Origin: Glandiceps talaboti
Lineage: Eukaryota; Hemichordata; Enteropneusta; Spengelidae
Direction: 5' to 3'
NCBI RefSeq assembly: GCF_964340395.1
Contig: NC_135551.1
Span: 26,953,380 to 27,017,379, forward strand
Length of the DNA stretch: 64,000 nucleotides
Each line of letters begins with the position of its first letter. The first letter of the stretch is position 1. Shown here piece by piece: positions 1 through 33,387 of this stretch. The notes beneath the pieces were generated by a model. That model was not told the origin of the DNA. It saw only the letters and a program-made list of their open reading frames with translations, and did no database searches. The position numbers were made by a program, and so were the translations under genes.

Positions 1-1200
1 CCTGTATTAATCACCCAAGGACATAAGGTGGTGACATAGTAAAGCATCGATGGTTATTATATACGTGTTTACTAAATTGGTGCTTGTACGCCTACGATAC
101 CACACGATAAAGAAATGTAATTTTAAAGTTAGCCTTATTATGAAAATCTCTACTCATACCATAGGATATTTTTTGCCCGTGGCTCGTTCCTTGACAACCG
201 AAAACGTCTCTTGTCTGCGGAAATTAGCACCATGTTATTAACTCGACCAGACACAACCAGTTCAGACAAGAGAATGAAAATGTGACGACAATGACTCGTT
301 TACAGAGATACTGTCATGAATTCGTAATTACTGTGTTTGGGTTCAGACGTGACACTGCTTATATATGTCGCCAAATATCAGCACGACGTCTTCCTTGTTA
401 GTTTGACCGTGACCTTGCAATTTGAGATGTTTGATGATAAGCGGACTAGCAGCCAGTGCTTTAGATATTAAATAACTCAGGATACAAATGAAAGAAATTA
501 ACCTTTCAGTCAAGAATAGACCTTGACAAAAGAAGGTGATGCCATTAACAATTAATTTTTGGAAAATTGATCCGAAATTCTTAATTTACCATTCAGGTGT
601 AGAACAATGATGCTAAATAACACGTGTCATGTCAATATTGAATTAATCACACACCCATGCAGCCTGTACCTGTAGACGTAGATTATTAGGCCAGTAAAAT
701 ATACACAGCCTGGAACCATATCAATTTCAAAAGACTTAATTCTTACCATGGGTCTGGCAAATTGTAAATGTTTTGTACAGGATTGACCTCAATGTAGGCA
801 AACGTTAGTTTGCAGTCAAATGAAAGTGTTGAAGATAAATAATATGATCAGTTACACGTTTACACCATTCTTCTCGTCCCCGTTACTCAAAGCATACACC
901 TGATTGATATATTCATAGTTCTACTCCATGTCGACGTCGGTTCACTCAGTCTGATAAACAGATCACTGTTGAGTCAAACCAGAACACGTTTTAGGCAAAT
1001 GTCCATTAATTAACTGACGACTGCCTTAAAACTGTGTTGTGAAATCCACAGGTAGCTAATACGTTCAAGTCATATTTTGCCACGTCACATCCCCGAGTCT
1101 GTATTTATCACTTACTGAAAGTCTTCTACCTGTGTATAGTATTAGTGTTACTTTACGTTTCCTTTTAGCTGGTCAACTATTTATTTAATTATTTTGATAG
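1..1200. other. Non-coding sequence, probably intron of SLC22 gene A
   Basis: No exon was recognised here. The exon that should precede the one at 1201 in SLC22 genes C and D ends in a phenylalanine/tyrosine-asparagine-tryptophan motif, and no such sequence with a donor site is visible. The upstream exons of gene A therefore probably lie left of the window. The sequence is AT-rich with no obvious repeat. Confidence 0.5.
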
Positions 1201-1589
1201 GTTCTGTAATAGTATGGTATATTATGGTTTGTCGCTGAATACGGATGGTTTGGCCAAAAACGCTTACATCAGCTTCTTCGTATCTGGTGCAGTAGAGATT
1301 CCTGCTTATATCTTGTGCTACTTTTTGTTGGACAGAACTGGTCGACGACCACTACTCTTTGTGTTTATGCTTATAGGTGGCGTTGTTCTGATTATAACTG
1401 GGCCAATGATGCTCGATCCATGTGAGTTAACACGTCATTCTTCCCTCCAGTTATGCAAATCAGTAACAATTTTGTTTGTTTTCCTTTGTAGTATATATTT
1501 GCGAAAACACACCAAAGAAACAAACAAACAAATAGGTAGGCAAGCAAACAAACAAGCACACACACACATACATACATACATACATACAT

Positions 1590-1664
<75 letters not shown>

Positions 1665-1683
1665 GGCAGGCAGGCAGGCAGGC

Positions 1684-1720
<37 letters not shown>

Positions 1721-4120
1721 TGGAAAAACCTAGCCTGGTCCTTCAATACCACAAAGTAGGACTTAGAAATCGTCGGAATTGCTTATTTCTATGTCAATTG
1801 TGTTTGGTAAATATGTGAGTTCTATGTTTAGCAAATTTAGACGGATTTTACTGGCAAATTTTAAAAATAGAATATAATACTCGTATTTGGTAGGGATTAG
1901 TCAAGTCCCTTATAGGGATATGACGATATAATAGTGACCATTACACATACAGGAAAAGGTATTGTAATTCTATGTTGTGTTGTATAATATCGTAAAAATG
2001 TCAAAGTAAAAATTAACCAATCTTTATACATTTCATTGGGTTTGTATGATCTGAACAAGTACAATGATATTACATGTAAATAATGAATAAGTTGATATTG
2101 GTATATAAACAATATGGGTGATTTCCCACAACATAGACTGTCCAGAAAACATTGTGGCATCCTATATGATAATAAAAATTTCATAATTTCATATCTTTCA
2201 GCGCTCCAGGCGGCAGTTAGTACATTCGCCTTCCTTGGTAAATTTTGCATAGCGGGATCCTATGCAATCATCTACTTTTGGGCGACAGAACTCTTCCCAA
2301 CGCCTGTTAGGTAAGACCTGTTGCAAAATTGCGTGTGATAGAGTTTTGACACTGATTGGAAATCAAGGAGCTGCACTGATATATTATAACGTAAATTTGT
2401 AGTGTACAATTGACATAGTTTACAAGGTACAGCAAAATATTCAAATACTTGCTAAACATTTGAAAATAATACAACTTTTGTATCCGTCTATTTTCGGCGT
2501 TTAATGTTGCCTATCAAGGCAGTCAAAGTTCACACTTTCAAATCCATGGGACGTGTTCTGTTCACGAGGCGGGGGATATGGGTACTGGTGTACCTGGTGC
2601 ATTCAAATTGCTAGCACGGCTTACATGCATAACCTCAGACGACTACTCAAAAGTTTGAAGAGTACAGCGTAATCCCAACCCTAGCATCTTTTCAGCTATA
2701 TTGCACCGCATTCAAGAAAAACACTTTTATACTTACTAATTACTAATTACTAACTACTAATTACTAATTACTAATTACTAACTACTAATTACTAATTACA
2801 GAAATGCTGGATTGGGCGTATCATCTATGTGTGCACGTATTGGTGGAATTCTCTCTCCATACATAATGTTGTTGGGTGACTACGTCTCGTTATCACTACC
2901 CTTCATCATATTTGGAATTTTATCAATACTTGCCGCTCTTCTTGCTCTACTGCTGCCGGAAACCCTAAACCATCCTTTACCAGAAACTCTAGAGGAAGGT
3001 GAAACATTTGCAACGTAGGTTGATGTTTTTATTTACAGAGTTTATACATTTTGATCTGATGATTCCTTTGCGAATATTTAATGTTTAATTAAGAATTTCG
3101 CGAGAAATGAGGGTTTTGATAAGTAAAATTATGAGCTGTCTAATCTCCCTTTCCCCGAACTATTAGGGCAGGCTGATAAGCCCGTCCCGATGACGTCATT
3201 ACAGTCTCGTGAAACCTCTGATCGGCCACAGAGACCACTCAGTCCTCAAGTCACGTGATTGATACCATCCACTGTAGCCTGCATAAGCGTAATAATTTCA
3301 ATGTCTTCCAAATAACAATCTATATCCTATCAGGTCCCCATTTATACAGCAGGGTTTACTGGGACACAACTGTGATTCAAAGCTTGCCCCCAAAAAAACT
3401 TAGCCATTTAGAAAGTAATGGCGATAAGGCTAAAAAATTATGTGTTTCACCGACCCTATAGTTGAAGCCCCCGACCCTAAATATTTTCTTCTTGACCTTC
3501 ATGTACGTCTGTTTTCTTTCCCCATTGATGTATATACATATTCATCAAACTATCACAGAAGGGGTTAGTCTTGCTTTTAGACGTTCGGGCTTTCCATCGA
3601 TACTATAAGCGAACGAAGTTCGCAGTGAGGGCTTGCCCGGATGTTCCATCCTCGATAGCGATGTTCGGTCGTGTGTCGTATTTTAACGGAAGAACATCCG
3701 AGGTCTAACAGATAGACTAAGAAGGGGTATTCTGACCGACATTTTGATTGTTTTTTTGGTCTAAGCAATAGTTTCCAAAAATAAAAACAATTAGAAAGAT
3801 AAAAATAAATTAAAATCTCGACCCTACCTGCCCTATTTTCTGAGGCCATGTTGTCGGAAACACAATTTGTTTTTAGAAGTCTAAACTAGAACCGACATTT
3901 TGTAGTTATCGAGTTGGCTACTCTAACCATTCGACTATCATGACTCCGTATTTCCCCATTCTTACACAACAGGAAAGATTACAAAAGAGAAACGCAAAAC
4001 GGGATGGTTGATGTCGGACAGCAAGCTGATTTTAGTGGTGTCAATGATGTTCAGCTATCAGAAATACCAAACCAAGGTGTTCAGGGTCATTACACCAACA
4101 AAGGTTTTGATGTAGAATAA
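1201..4120 (+). CDS. SLC22-family organic ion transporter A, 3' part (5' end off window)
   Basis: This is the C-terminal third of a major-facilitator carrier of the SLC22 (OCT/OCTN/OAT-like) family, which moves organic ions across the plasma membrane. Four exons join in phase: 1201-1421, 2202-2310, 2802-3014 and 3973-4120 (stop TAA), encoding about 229 residues. Visible family marks are [12 protein letters not shown] at the start of the TM7 region, SGAVEIPAY, the ATELFPTPVRNAGLG segment, SMCARIGG, and the paired LPET motifs followed by an EEGE cytosolic tail. Intron phases (1, 2, 2) equal those of genes C, D and E. The last exon gives a hydrophilic tail of about 50 residues unlike those of the other three genes. 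The sixth-to-seventh TM loop lacks the GGNDYLNAF-type segment of D and E. Substrate cannot be told. Boundaries are predicted from splice consensus and paralogue comparison. Confidence 0.88.
1557..1720. repeat. Compound microsatellite (CA)n(TACA)n(GACA)n(GGCA)n
   Basis: A 160-bp run of CA, TACA, GACA and GGCA units lies in the first visible intron of gene A. Open frames crossing it are artefacts of the tetranucleotide periodicity. Confidence 0.97.
2734..2801 (+). promoter_or_regulatory. Nine tandem TACTAAY heptamers ending at a splice acceptor
   Basis: Nine head-to-tail heptamers (seven TACTAAT and two TACTAAC) occupy 2734-2796. TACAG follows at 2797-2801 and the next exon of gene A starts at 2802. 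TACTAAC is the optimal branch-point sequence known from spliceosomal introns. The array takes the place where a pyrimidine tract would be expected. A splicing role is inferred. Confidence 0.6.
3565..3720. mobile_element. MITE family 1, copy 1, with 7-bp target-site duplication
   Basis: A 156-bp non-coding element with ends TTAGTCT and AGACTAA (inverted). It is flanked by perfect direct repeats GAAGGGG at 3558-3564 and 3721-3727. A second copy is at 32907-33071. Internally it carries GAACGAAGTTCGC and other short self-complementary stretches. It encodes nothing visible. Confidence 0.85.
3890..3950 (-). mobile_element. tRNA-derived SINE head fragment
   Basis: Read on the minus strand, this carries a tRNA box-A-like segment (GTCGAATGGTTAGAGTAG) matching the head of the SINE at 51745-51957. 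No box B or complete cloverleaf is present, so it is a remnant. Confidence 0.55.
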
Positions 4121-5084
4121 CACCAGGAGGTACTGGGATCGATACTGAGAGTGACAAAGAGCTGTCGAAACAGAGCTATTCTCCTGACAAATTTGTTCGA
4201 GTATAATACAAGATTTAATTAAAGCTGACTTTATCAACTCAATTCGTAATCTGAATATTACATATATGTTTACCTGACTTTCATTGAATATTTCTAAACG
4301 TTGATACCCCGAAAGAGCTTCCATGACTGTTACACTTTTAAAAAAAATATTTCTAAGTTTGTCATCATCTTACTGCTAGGTAAATGTAACAAAAATTGTC
4401 AAATTCGTATTTCGTCTCTTTTAGAACCGATAGCCTTGACTTTGAATTGCATGCTAATTTCAGTTTTTGCACAGTATTGTTAATATGTATTCAAATTGAC
4501 GATAGTGTTATACCCACCTTTCCAGCATATAAATATAACACGGCAGTTTTTAGTGTACAGTGCTTGTGAAGAAGTCCTCAATACCCATAGATATCGACGT
4601 TGTCTGTATGGATCGTTCTACCCATAACTAACACTGTTAGAATGATAACTGAAGAATATCATCAATTATCATTCATATGCAATATCGTCCACTCTTAAAA
4701 GTAATCAAATGTTTATGAAATAAACTGATACAGAATCATGAATCAACCAAGACTGTATACCTATCGCATTAGGGTATTAAAGAGTTTCGCTGCCAGTAGG
4801 TATCAGGGTAGACTTATGTTTTGTATTTGCTTTAGCTTTTGTCAATTCCGGGTCATTGGAGGTGATTTCGTCTAAGCTTGCAATTGCTATTAAACTAGGA
4901 AAAATTACAATTACAACTATATACTTTTGAAAAGTTGACACCTTAAAAATTCATGACGAATAGCATCTTACAGGAGATAGATCTTTCAAAAATCTACTAG
5001 AACCCCCAAAATTATTTGTCTTTGAACTGTACTTTATTTTTTTTAAACTTTTGCACATTTTTGTTGCTCAACGCTACCTCTAGC

Positions 5085-5455
5085 AATTGAAGAGGGGCGT
5101 CATCAAGGAATTGCCTCACAATTTAGAGTGTGCAAAATTTGTAAATCAACAGATGTTGAAAATGAATACCATTTTCTGTTAATTTGTCAAAAGTACAATT
5201 CTTGTGAGAACTGAGTTCCTACCGGCATCTTTTTATTTGGAACCAAATTTTCACAAATTTAAATCATTGATGTGTACAACAGACTGTTGTTGATTAAGTT
5301 TTGTAAATTAGTATACAAGGCAATTGAGTTGAGAGCGTCTTTAGACAATCCTTGTATAGTATAGTAAACTATCTGTTCGTCAAGCGTACTGTAACTTGTA
5401 CTCGTTTGGTATGCAATCCATTTGAAAATGAGCCGGTGGCCTTGTAACGCATGCA
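5085..5455 (+). pseudogene. Decayed 3' fragment of a LINE ORF
   Basis: One frame reads a CCHC-type motif region (CKICKSTDVENEYHF followed by LLIC). It matches the C-terminal zinc-binding region of the LINE at 53976-56293 (CNLCKTGDVENEYHF). Homology continues in shifted frames to about 5455. Stops and frameshifts are present and no reverse transcriptase is visible, so this is an old 5'-truncated copy. Confidence 0.75.
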
Positions 5456-5721
5456 ATAAATATTACTTATTACATACCAACCCTAATTATTTATCGTCCT
5501 GTCTATTCTAAGATATATGAAAGTTATTTGGTTCGTTGGTATTTGGTTAACTATCAGATAGATAAGGACTTTAATATATCATTCACACTTCCATCTGTTA
5601 GTGTTGACAAATTTAAAGGAACGTTCAGTTATCACACCAAACAGCTACATTACATTACTGTTATATTCATATAATATTTTTGTCACATGAAAGTTTGTCA
5701 TATACAACAGATAAACATACT

Positions 5722-5724
<3 letters not shown>

Positions 5725-5773
<49 letters not shown>
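5725..5773. repeat. (CA)n microsatellite
   Basis: About 24 uninterrupted CA units in intergenic DNA. Confidence 0.97.
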
Positions 5774-5774
<1 letters not shown>

Positions 5775-6807
5775 CACACATACACGCACACATGTATGTA
5801 TTTGTTGTTGCGCCATGCACACGATCTTATAGACGAGCAACGTAATGCAAATGGAAGAAATGTGTATATTGACCTCTCCATGGTGACTGGGTTACTGATT
5901 ACCATCAATCTTGTGAGCAGTGTTATTGATGGTTATGTTGCTGAACCCCCAAAAGATCTCGCATAAATCTCATACACTGCAAGTTATATGTAAACACGGT
6001 AAGTTTGTAGAATGTCATAAAGTAGAGCTTTGTCTTCTTGTAGATGAATTATAGGTCAAACCCTTTCAATATATTTTGACGTGTGTTTATCATTTTTTTT
6101 GTTTAAGAAATAGTGACCTAACCCTGTATTCTTGAAAGGGACTATTGTGTCTGTGTAAATCATACTATATCTTGATTACCACAGCGTCCATGATTAACTG
6201 GGGGGGGGGGGCAGATATAAGAAAGAAATAGAAAATAAGAATTAATTTGCAGAGGATGGTTTCTTCACCATCATAACAATGTATATAATAGTAAGAGCAA
6301 GTGTCGCAATATACATGTAATTGCAAAAACTTGGACGGAAATGAGTAATATGAAACACTGCGCATGCTGACAGCACCGATACAGGGGTAGCTAGCTGTAT
6401 GAATAAATTAATGTCAAGTTAACATGACAAGTCCTTGGGAGTGAGGTAAATGGTAGAAGATAAGCACACTGGGTAGGTCCTCCAGAAACTGACAGCGCAT
6501 ACTATTGCTTCCAATGTGCCAGGTATTGATTAGTGATTTACAAAGGTTATAACACACAAGCAGTTCAAAAGTTTCTAGCATTGAGCTTTCGATGTAACTA
6601 TGTAACTGTAACTATTGAATTTGTCATTCCTGGTATTGTCTGAGACCACTATATAGAAAATATCCTAACATCTCGTACTGGGGTTCCTTCGTAAATGATT
6701 TTAACGTCTTGTTTCTCGAACTAGAAACCGGTGGAAAAAAAGTGTAATGCCCTGGGTGCCCTGAATATTTGTTTAATTGGTAGGTTCTTTAACATGTTTT
6801 TATTACC

Positions 6808-7142
6808 CTGGTAGTTGAGCCTTCGGTTTTCTAACTTAGATAGACACAAACTAAAATTATTGCCAGCATGTCGATACAACAGTTATAAGCTACTGAATGG
6901 ACGTTGGTTTAATTTAATCTCAGTAGGGAGGCGTCTCTGAAAACTAGTTTATTTAGAGATCCATAAACTTGCAGTGCTGTTGTGGGACTGCCACTGTTTA
7001 CACTATGTTGATGACAGGGTGATTAGAATCGTACAACAGAGGAACCACTATCACCCACTTGTTTAATCTACCACATTGAAGAACAATAGATTTAATTTGC
7101 ACATCTATCTTAAGTTAGTAAACCGAAGGCTTGATTACCAGT
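6808..7142. mobile_element. MITE family 3, copy 1 (long terminal inverted repeats)
   Basis: About 335 bp with inverted ends of roughly 35 bp: the left end contains GAGCCTTCGGTTTTCTAACT and the right end contains its near complement (AGTTAGTAAACCGAAGGCTT). The interior (TAGACACAAACTA and AGAGGAACC.CTATCACCCAC) recurs at 23954-24273 and partly at 30330-30437. Confidence 0.8.
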
Positions 7143-7375
7143 ATCGTATATAGTGGGAGTGCATGTCTATACAGAAACGGATCAAGTTTAAAGTGTAGAA
7201 AATCATGTATGGGACGGTGAACATGAACTGTACTCAGGTTACGTCTCAAAATGGAGCAGTGTCGGGTTACCCAAGCTTTCGTCGTTGGGGGAGCTCTCGT
7301 TTATGGCTACCACCGCCCAGAGCTGTAGCCAAAAGCGAGTGCAGCGGACGAGAGTCTGGTTAATCATTGAGCACT

Positions 7376-7560
7376 TCTGCTTTCCCCGATGTTTGAACAA
7401 TACGAAAAACATCCCTGATTTACACTTCTACAGAATACTATATAAGGGACAAAACAGTACTATGAGGTGATGAGACCCCCAATTTACGTGAGGGCGCTGT
7501 ATTCTCAATTTCTTGTGTGAAGTTTGGAATGGCCTATTGTCTTGGGAGAGGTTGAGCTGT
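7376..7560. repeat. Dispersed repeat, copy 1
   Basis: Includes AACAATACGAAAAACA and GAGGGCGCTGTATTCTCAAT. The same order of motifs recurs at 45546-45712 inside gene D. No tRNA-like promoter or inverted ends were identified. Confidence 0.75.
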
Positions 7561-7589
7561 GATATGCTACTAATATAGAAATCAAGCTA

Positions 7590-7760
7590 TTTAGGGAGCC
7601 TTCAGTATATAACGAGGGCGGGAGGGGGGTACGGTGCGCCGGGGGGATTTAGGGTATGTCTGAGCTGTAAAATGTGACCCTCCCCCTACTCCTTTTTTTT
7701 CCTAAAATGTGACCCTCCCCAATCCCAAGTTCTAAAATGTAACCCCCCCCCCCCCATCTC
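7590..7760. repeat. G/C-skewed dispersed repeat with GGGAGCCTTCAGTA end
   Basis: Contains GGGAGCCTTCAGTA, a G-rich stretch, then three AAAATGT.ACCCTCCCC-like units and a C run. The reverse complement of the GGGAGCCTTCAGTA end, next to a C run, is at about 53745-53782, so both are probably copies of one repeat. Confidence 0.55.
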
Positions 7761-9148
7761 AGTTCAAAATGGCAAATTCACTGATAGATGGATGGATGGA
7801 TGGATGGAAATTATGTGGACAGATTAAAGGAACAGTAGCTGTAACTTTTGATGATTTTTTTCTGTATGTTTTGTTCTGTGTATCAATTACAGTTTATTAC
7901 CGTTTTCAACGGTAATTCCAGTGATAATAAACTATCCTACACTATTTTCTGCTCGATGGAAATTCTCATGAGACAAGATATTGAAGCCAGTGACTGGTTT
8001 CAGCATGTATGTGTTACAAGTCAATATTTGCATTGAAATCGCGTATATGGCTCATATCAGGGCTCATATGCACATTTTTGCGCTTATATGGCAATGTATA
8101 TGCATTTTAAAAACAATGAGCAATGTGCAGCTTGTCCTCTGTCACATGACATATTCCCAAACATCCAAGCTACACAAGATGTCATAAGGACTTGTTTGGC
8201 ATTTAGAAAACAGTAAATTGTAACTACATGCAGTTTTAGCTAAAGCCTTAGTTTTCTCTCAGAATTGTAGATTTTGTTTGAAATAGTGCAGAGTGCATTT
8301 TACAAGATTTTTATCATCTCACTGTATGGTAAAAAGTACAATCCATGTTGGTCATAAAATGAGTCAACGTATAAAAGTGTGGCCCTCCCCCTGGACGGGT
8401 ACAATGTAGCTGTTGGCATAGGGGCGAGTAATATTTCTTGGATTGTTGTTTTCCTGGTTTACAGGCTAAATATAACAACCTTTGGACTATATATTCCTAC
8501 CTGTAAGTGTTCTTTCTATTAGTACTAGTAGATAGAGTTTGATACATTTGTAGCAGCAGGATTCATACGATATTTTCTTAAGAAAACGGCAATCTGAGCA
8601 ATAATACGTGCCCCTGTGGCTGTAGGTGTGAAAGTTTAGCGAATAGCCCTGTTGGATAGACAACAATAAACTATCCAGCTTATGCTTGATTTATGATGTG
8701 GTTACATAAGACTTCATGTATATGTGCACTGTTACGCCCCATCCGATCGCAGGGTTACTTGAAGACAGTCTTATGTACACATCATAAATACAAAATGTAC
8801 TAGGAAGTGGATACATGACATTTTCTGAGCTTGTAGCTCTATGTGTAGTAATTTGGTCCAATGATGTAAAATTACAACGATTCGTCAAATAAAGCGGATT
8901 GTTTGAAGTGAGTCTAGTATTGTATAAGAATTCCCGCTCCCGGATAAAGACCTAAGTTGGAAATAGTGCAAGTTTTTTCGATGACTTGAACAACCGGTGA
9001 CAATGTTGATACGACTTTGAAGGCGATTCTGAGTCTGAATTCTGAATTTGGCTAACGTCACTTCCGTCTATGGAAAAAAACCCGTATTCTCAGAAGTGAT
9101 AGAATGTGATCTCACCTTTACTTTCACTATTATTTGGTGGTCTATAGC

Positions 9149-29906
<20,758 letters not shown>

Positions 29907-30095
29907 TGAAAACTATGTCGTATTATGGTGCCTTGCCAGAGACACTTTTTGTATGATCTGAGCTAAGTGATCCAAATTTGTTAGTGAGTGTTATGTTTGT
30001 TGTGTTAGTGATTTACCTTTATATTGTAGCAATTGATGACCAAACCCTATATAGTACAACAATCATTTACTAGTAATACATTTAAATTTGTTGTA

Positions 30096-30101
30096 AATAA
30101 A
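30096..30101 (+). terminator. Probable polyadenylation signal of gene B
   Basis: AATAAA lies 190 bp after the stop codon, followed by a TGTGTG-containing stretch. This is a reasonable 3' end, not proven. Confidence 0.55.
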
Positions 30102-30329
30102 GTAGTCATAGTGTGTGAAATTCTAATCATTAAGAATCGTTCTTTTAATAATTTACATGCAGTGCTGGAAAACTGACAAAGTTATTGTTTTACTGATACA
30201 TATATATGAATCAATCTGATGTTTGTGTATGTGAAGGCTCAAATATATAGTTTGATATTACCTCGTGTGACTGGGCCTTGCCTTGTACTGCTACATCCAT
30301 GTTTTCTTGTTTGTATGGGACATCATATT

Positions 30330-30437
30330 GTTCATTATAGAAACAGTGACACCGCTATGATCCAATTGTGTAATGTACCACATCGAACAAGCTTTAGTTT
30401 GTGTCTATCCTAGTATACTGACACCTTGATTGCTCAG
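30330..30437. mobile_element. MITE family 3, partial copy (right end only)
   Basis: GACACCGCTATGATCC, TACCACATCGAACAAGCTTT and TAGTTTGTGTCTATCC match the right portion of the family-3 elements. No left end was found. Confidence 0.6.
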
Positions 30438-30540
30438 TGCTGTAGTAATGTATACATTGGTACAGAGAAGTCAAAGTCAGAAGACAGCAGCTATGAAATG
30501 TATTAGTATACATATACAAGTAATCATGAAGGCCTAACAC

Positions 30541-30564
30541 GTGAGTGAGTGAGTGAGTGAGTGA

Positions 30565-30606
<42 letters not shown>
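30541..30606. repeat. (GAGT)n(GT)n(GA)n(G)n compound microsatellite
   Basis: Directly visible simple repeat in intergenic DNA. Confidence 0.96.
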
Positions 30607-31699
30607 CGTACCCCTTAAAATAGCGAGGGCTCACAAATGTAAACTACATGTATGTTCCATAGGTTTCAGTAGACGCTAGTCACTACACTCGAACTAGACA
30701 CATTGACGGAAATACTTTCACTAAAGTAGAAATTATAAATTTATCACAGTTTGTCCAACTGCGGGCATACCTGTAGACAATGACTATTAGTCCAGGTTCT
30801 TACCTGGTAACAATTTCTCATTAGATAAAGCCTGTGATACTAACAGCCATTTTTAAAACTCAATCCTTAATATCGTAATCTCATTCACTTTGACTTCTGA
30901 AACTACAACGCAATGTTAGTTCCGGTCGTCTTCAGTTCTGGACAACAACTATAGAATATGCTGTACATGTTATCAAATTGATACAAATTCATCTGTTAAT
31001 GTGATCGCAAATACTTGAAGTGACCATGTATCAAAAACCACTCAGAAATGGATTTAATTGGTATGTATTACGATCTGTGATGACGCCCTCCCCGCCATTC
31101 ACTGAAATTTAAAGCATTAGCAAAATTTTAACGTATGCAATTATTAGTCAAGCCATTTACCAATATATTGCAGATTTGTGATTTGTTTTTATTACATAAT
31201 CGTTTTGCGTTTGTAATTTTGTTCTTAATATAGTGTTGTTATGATCCTGATCATTTGTGTTATGTTACTTTTGATGATATTTGAGTTACTAAATAAAGAG
31301 TTTATTGTTGTCACTGGCTTGTATGGGTAATGACCCTTCATGGTCGTCTCTAGCTTTAACGGCTGCCTCTGATTGGCACACAGCATCAGGAAACGAAATG
31401 CATTCATGTGCATGTCAAACTTTGCATACATTGACGGTAGTTGTCAAGGTAACAACTTGTGGGTGTCAAAACGTGTACACGATATGACGAAATGTCGTAA
31501 CTCCAAACCTCTTTTTAAAAAATTACGTTATGGAGAAAGTATACATACTTGATGTTTGTGAGTATTTTGTGCAATCATGGACTTTCAGTGGAGAGAGCCC
31601 TCCAACGCAACGTCTATGGTAGGATCTTGTGATACTTTACATATATGATAAGTGTAGTCCTTGTATCTGCTGTGTGAACAACACTTGCTTATTTCTAAG

Positions 31700-31700
31700 G

Positions 31701-31752
<52 letters not shown>
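31700..31752. repeat. (GTT)n repeat
   Basis: About 17 uninterrupted TTG units. The polyleucine or polyasparagine frames across it are artefacts. Confidence 0.97.
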
Positions 31753-32906
31753 GGAAATTGATATATGAAAATATATCTTGTCTAAATCTTGTCCTTAGAA
31801 AGGACAAACACAATTTTAAAAATCCCACCAATCTGCTGAATAATTTAGAAACGAAATATAATAATTTTGACTCGTTCAAAATACCAAAGCAAGACAAGAT
31901 GACAGTGGCACTTACTAAAGTGCGTTGACCTAGGTTATACATAAAGTGTGATGAGAAGACGATGATATAAGATAACACAATATTAAAATCCTGACTCGTG
32001 AATTTAGCACAATTTGAAGTTTTGGCATTTTGCGTACCTGTGCTCGCCAGCTCTTGGCCGTTGACCTTTCTATCTCGAATTACATGTATGTTGTTCTGTG
32101 TTGTACTGTGTTCTCATTATATTGTATCTTGCCGTTGAGATAGCGTTCAAAGCAACTTCATTTCCATTTGATTGTAATAATTAGTCGTCGTTATATTTAT
32201 TTATTTAGACGCTTGGTTACGATTCCTCTACATATGTCTTTTGTACAAAGTAGGTACTACTGCTTGTAAATTTTCTGCGGCTATAGATTTGAAATTTACT
32301 TACAAATCTAACATTTGTCTTGTCAATGTACCTCCCAAAGCCATTTAGTCGAGTACGTCAGTACCGTATTCAAAAATGTTATTGGACCTCGTGTTGCCCT
32401 ACTGCTCACGTGTCAACAAGCCTTATCCGTACAAGCTACTGGTTCCACACTCTTATAGTTGAAATAGTCATGTTGTGTTATGACGTAATGACTATACGAC
32501 ATGTAAAAACATCCTCTGAATAGACATTGCTACTTGACTCCATTTTCGTAAATATGATGAAATAAAGATACATATTTTGGAACCTGTGTATGAAGAGAGT
32601 ACGGAGCTTTCGTCGGAATCACTCTGACGTCATCATAATCAGGGTAATACATGGAACAAGCCAAAATTATGGGCAGAGAAGACAAATACTGGCCTAAATA
32701 CTAGAGTCTATTGAAATCAGACAACACTAACCTTCCCTGAACTGTGATGGTGGATACAACCTTCCACCCATCTACAACAGTCTACTGTCGGGTGATTCCA
32801 TTCGTAGTTCACCCGACTGTATTACGCTGATGACGTCGGAGTGATTCGTTTAATACACATATTCCAAAATAGGTATCTCTATTTCATTATATTCTCTGAA
32901 GTCATT

Positions 32907-33071
32907 TTAGTCTTGCTGCTAGACGTTCGGGCTTTCTTTCGATGCTATAACTATAAGCGAACGAAGTTCGCATGTGAGGGCCTGCCCGAACATGTTCCAT
33001 CCTCGATAGCGTTGTTCGGCTGTGTGTCGTATTTTATCGGAAGAACATCCGAGGGCTAGCTGATAGACTAA
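32907..33071. mobile_element. MITE family 1, copy 2, with 7-bp target-site duplication
   Basis: 165 bp, TTAGTCT...AGACTAA. Flanked by perfect direct repeats AGTCATT at 32900-32906 and 33072-33078. Same interior as 3565-3720 (AAGCGAACGAAGTTCGCA, CCATCCTCGATAGCG, GGAAGAACATCCGAGG). It lies about 300 bp upstream of the start codon of gene C. Confidence 0.87.
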
Positions 33072-33387
33072 AGTCATTTATGAATTCAATGTATATATTA
33101 CTCAAAATGAAAGTTAAAGGTGTTGGTTGAAACAATGTTTATGCGTACTTCAAGAAGACCTCCAAACGACACTGCCAAAACATGGAAGTATAACGTTAAA
33201 CTTCCATGGCCAAACCAAGTCCAAGATACGCCTTTAACCATGTTAATGAAATTAGACTAAAGGATTAGTCTGATCAATCGACCTTTGACCTGTAGATACG
33301 CGATATCATCAGTCAAAACTCAATTATACAAGTTGTGTGTAAGGAAAACATCTTTCATTCAGCAACTAACCACGGTTTACACCAAAC

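Larger units (their letters stand above)
4121..9148. other. Intergenic region between gene A and gene B
   Basis: No gene was recognised. A possible polyadenylation hexamer for gene A is AATAAA at 4719-4724. The region holds an old LINE tail (5085-5455), a CA microsatellite (5725-5773), a G run near 6200, a family-3 MITE (6808-7142), dispersed repeats (7376-7560 and 7590-7760) and GGAT units near 7790-7806. The rest, including 7830-9148 before the start of gene B, shows no recognisable content. Confidence 0.7.
29907..33387. other. Intergenic region between genes B and C
   Basis: After the gene B 3' UTR this holds a partial family-3 MITE (30330-30437), a GAGT/GT/GA/G compound microsatellite (30541-30606), a GTT repeat (31700-31752) and a family-1 MITE (32907-33071). 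No gene was recognised; open frames here are short or low-complexity. Confidence 0.7.

Noticed and set aside
1392-1752. Open frames in the GACA/TACA microsatellite
   Set aside because: Low-complexity translation of a tetranucleotide repeat on both strands; the real exon ends at 1421.
9134-9148. In-frame TTG start adding five residues to gene B
   Set aside because: It is not an ATG; the ATG at 9149 begins the coherent SAM-containing protein.
31629-31978. Polyleucine and polyasparagine frames
   Set aside because: They come from the GTT repeat; no other support.
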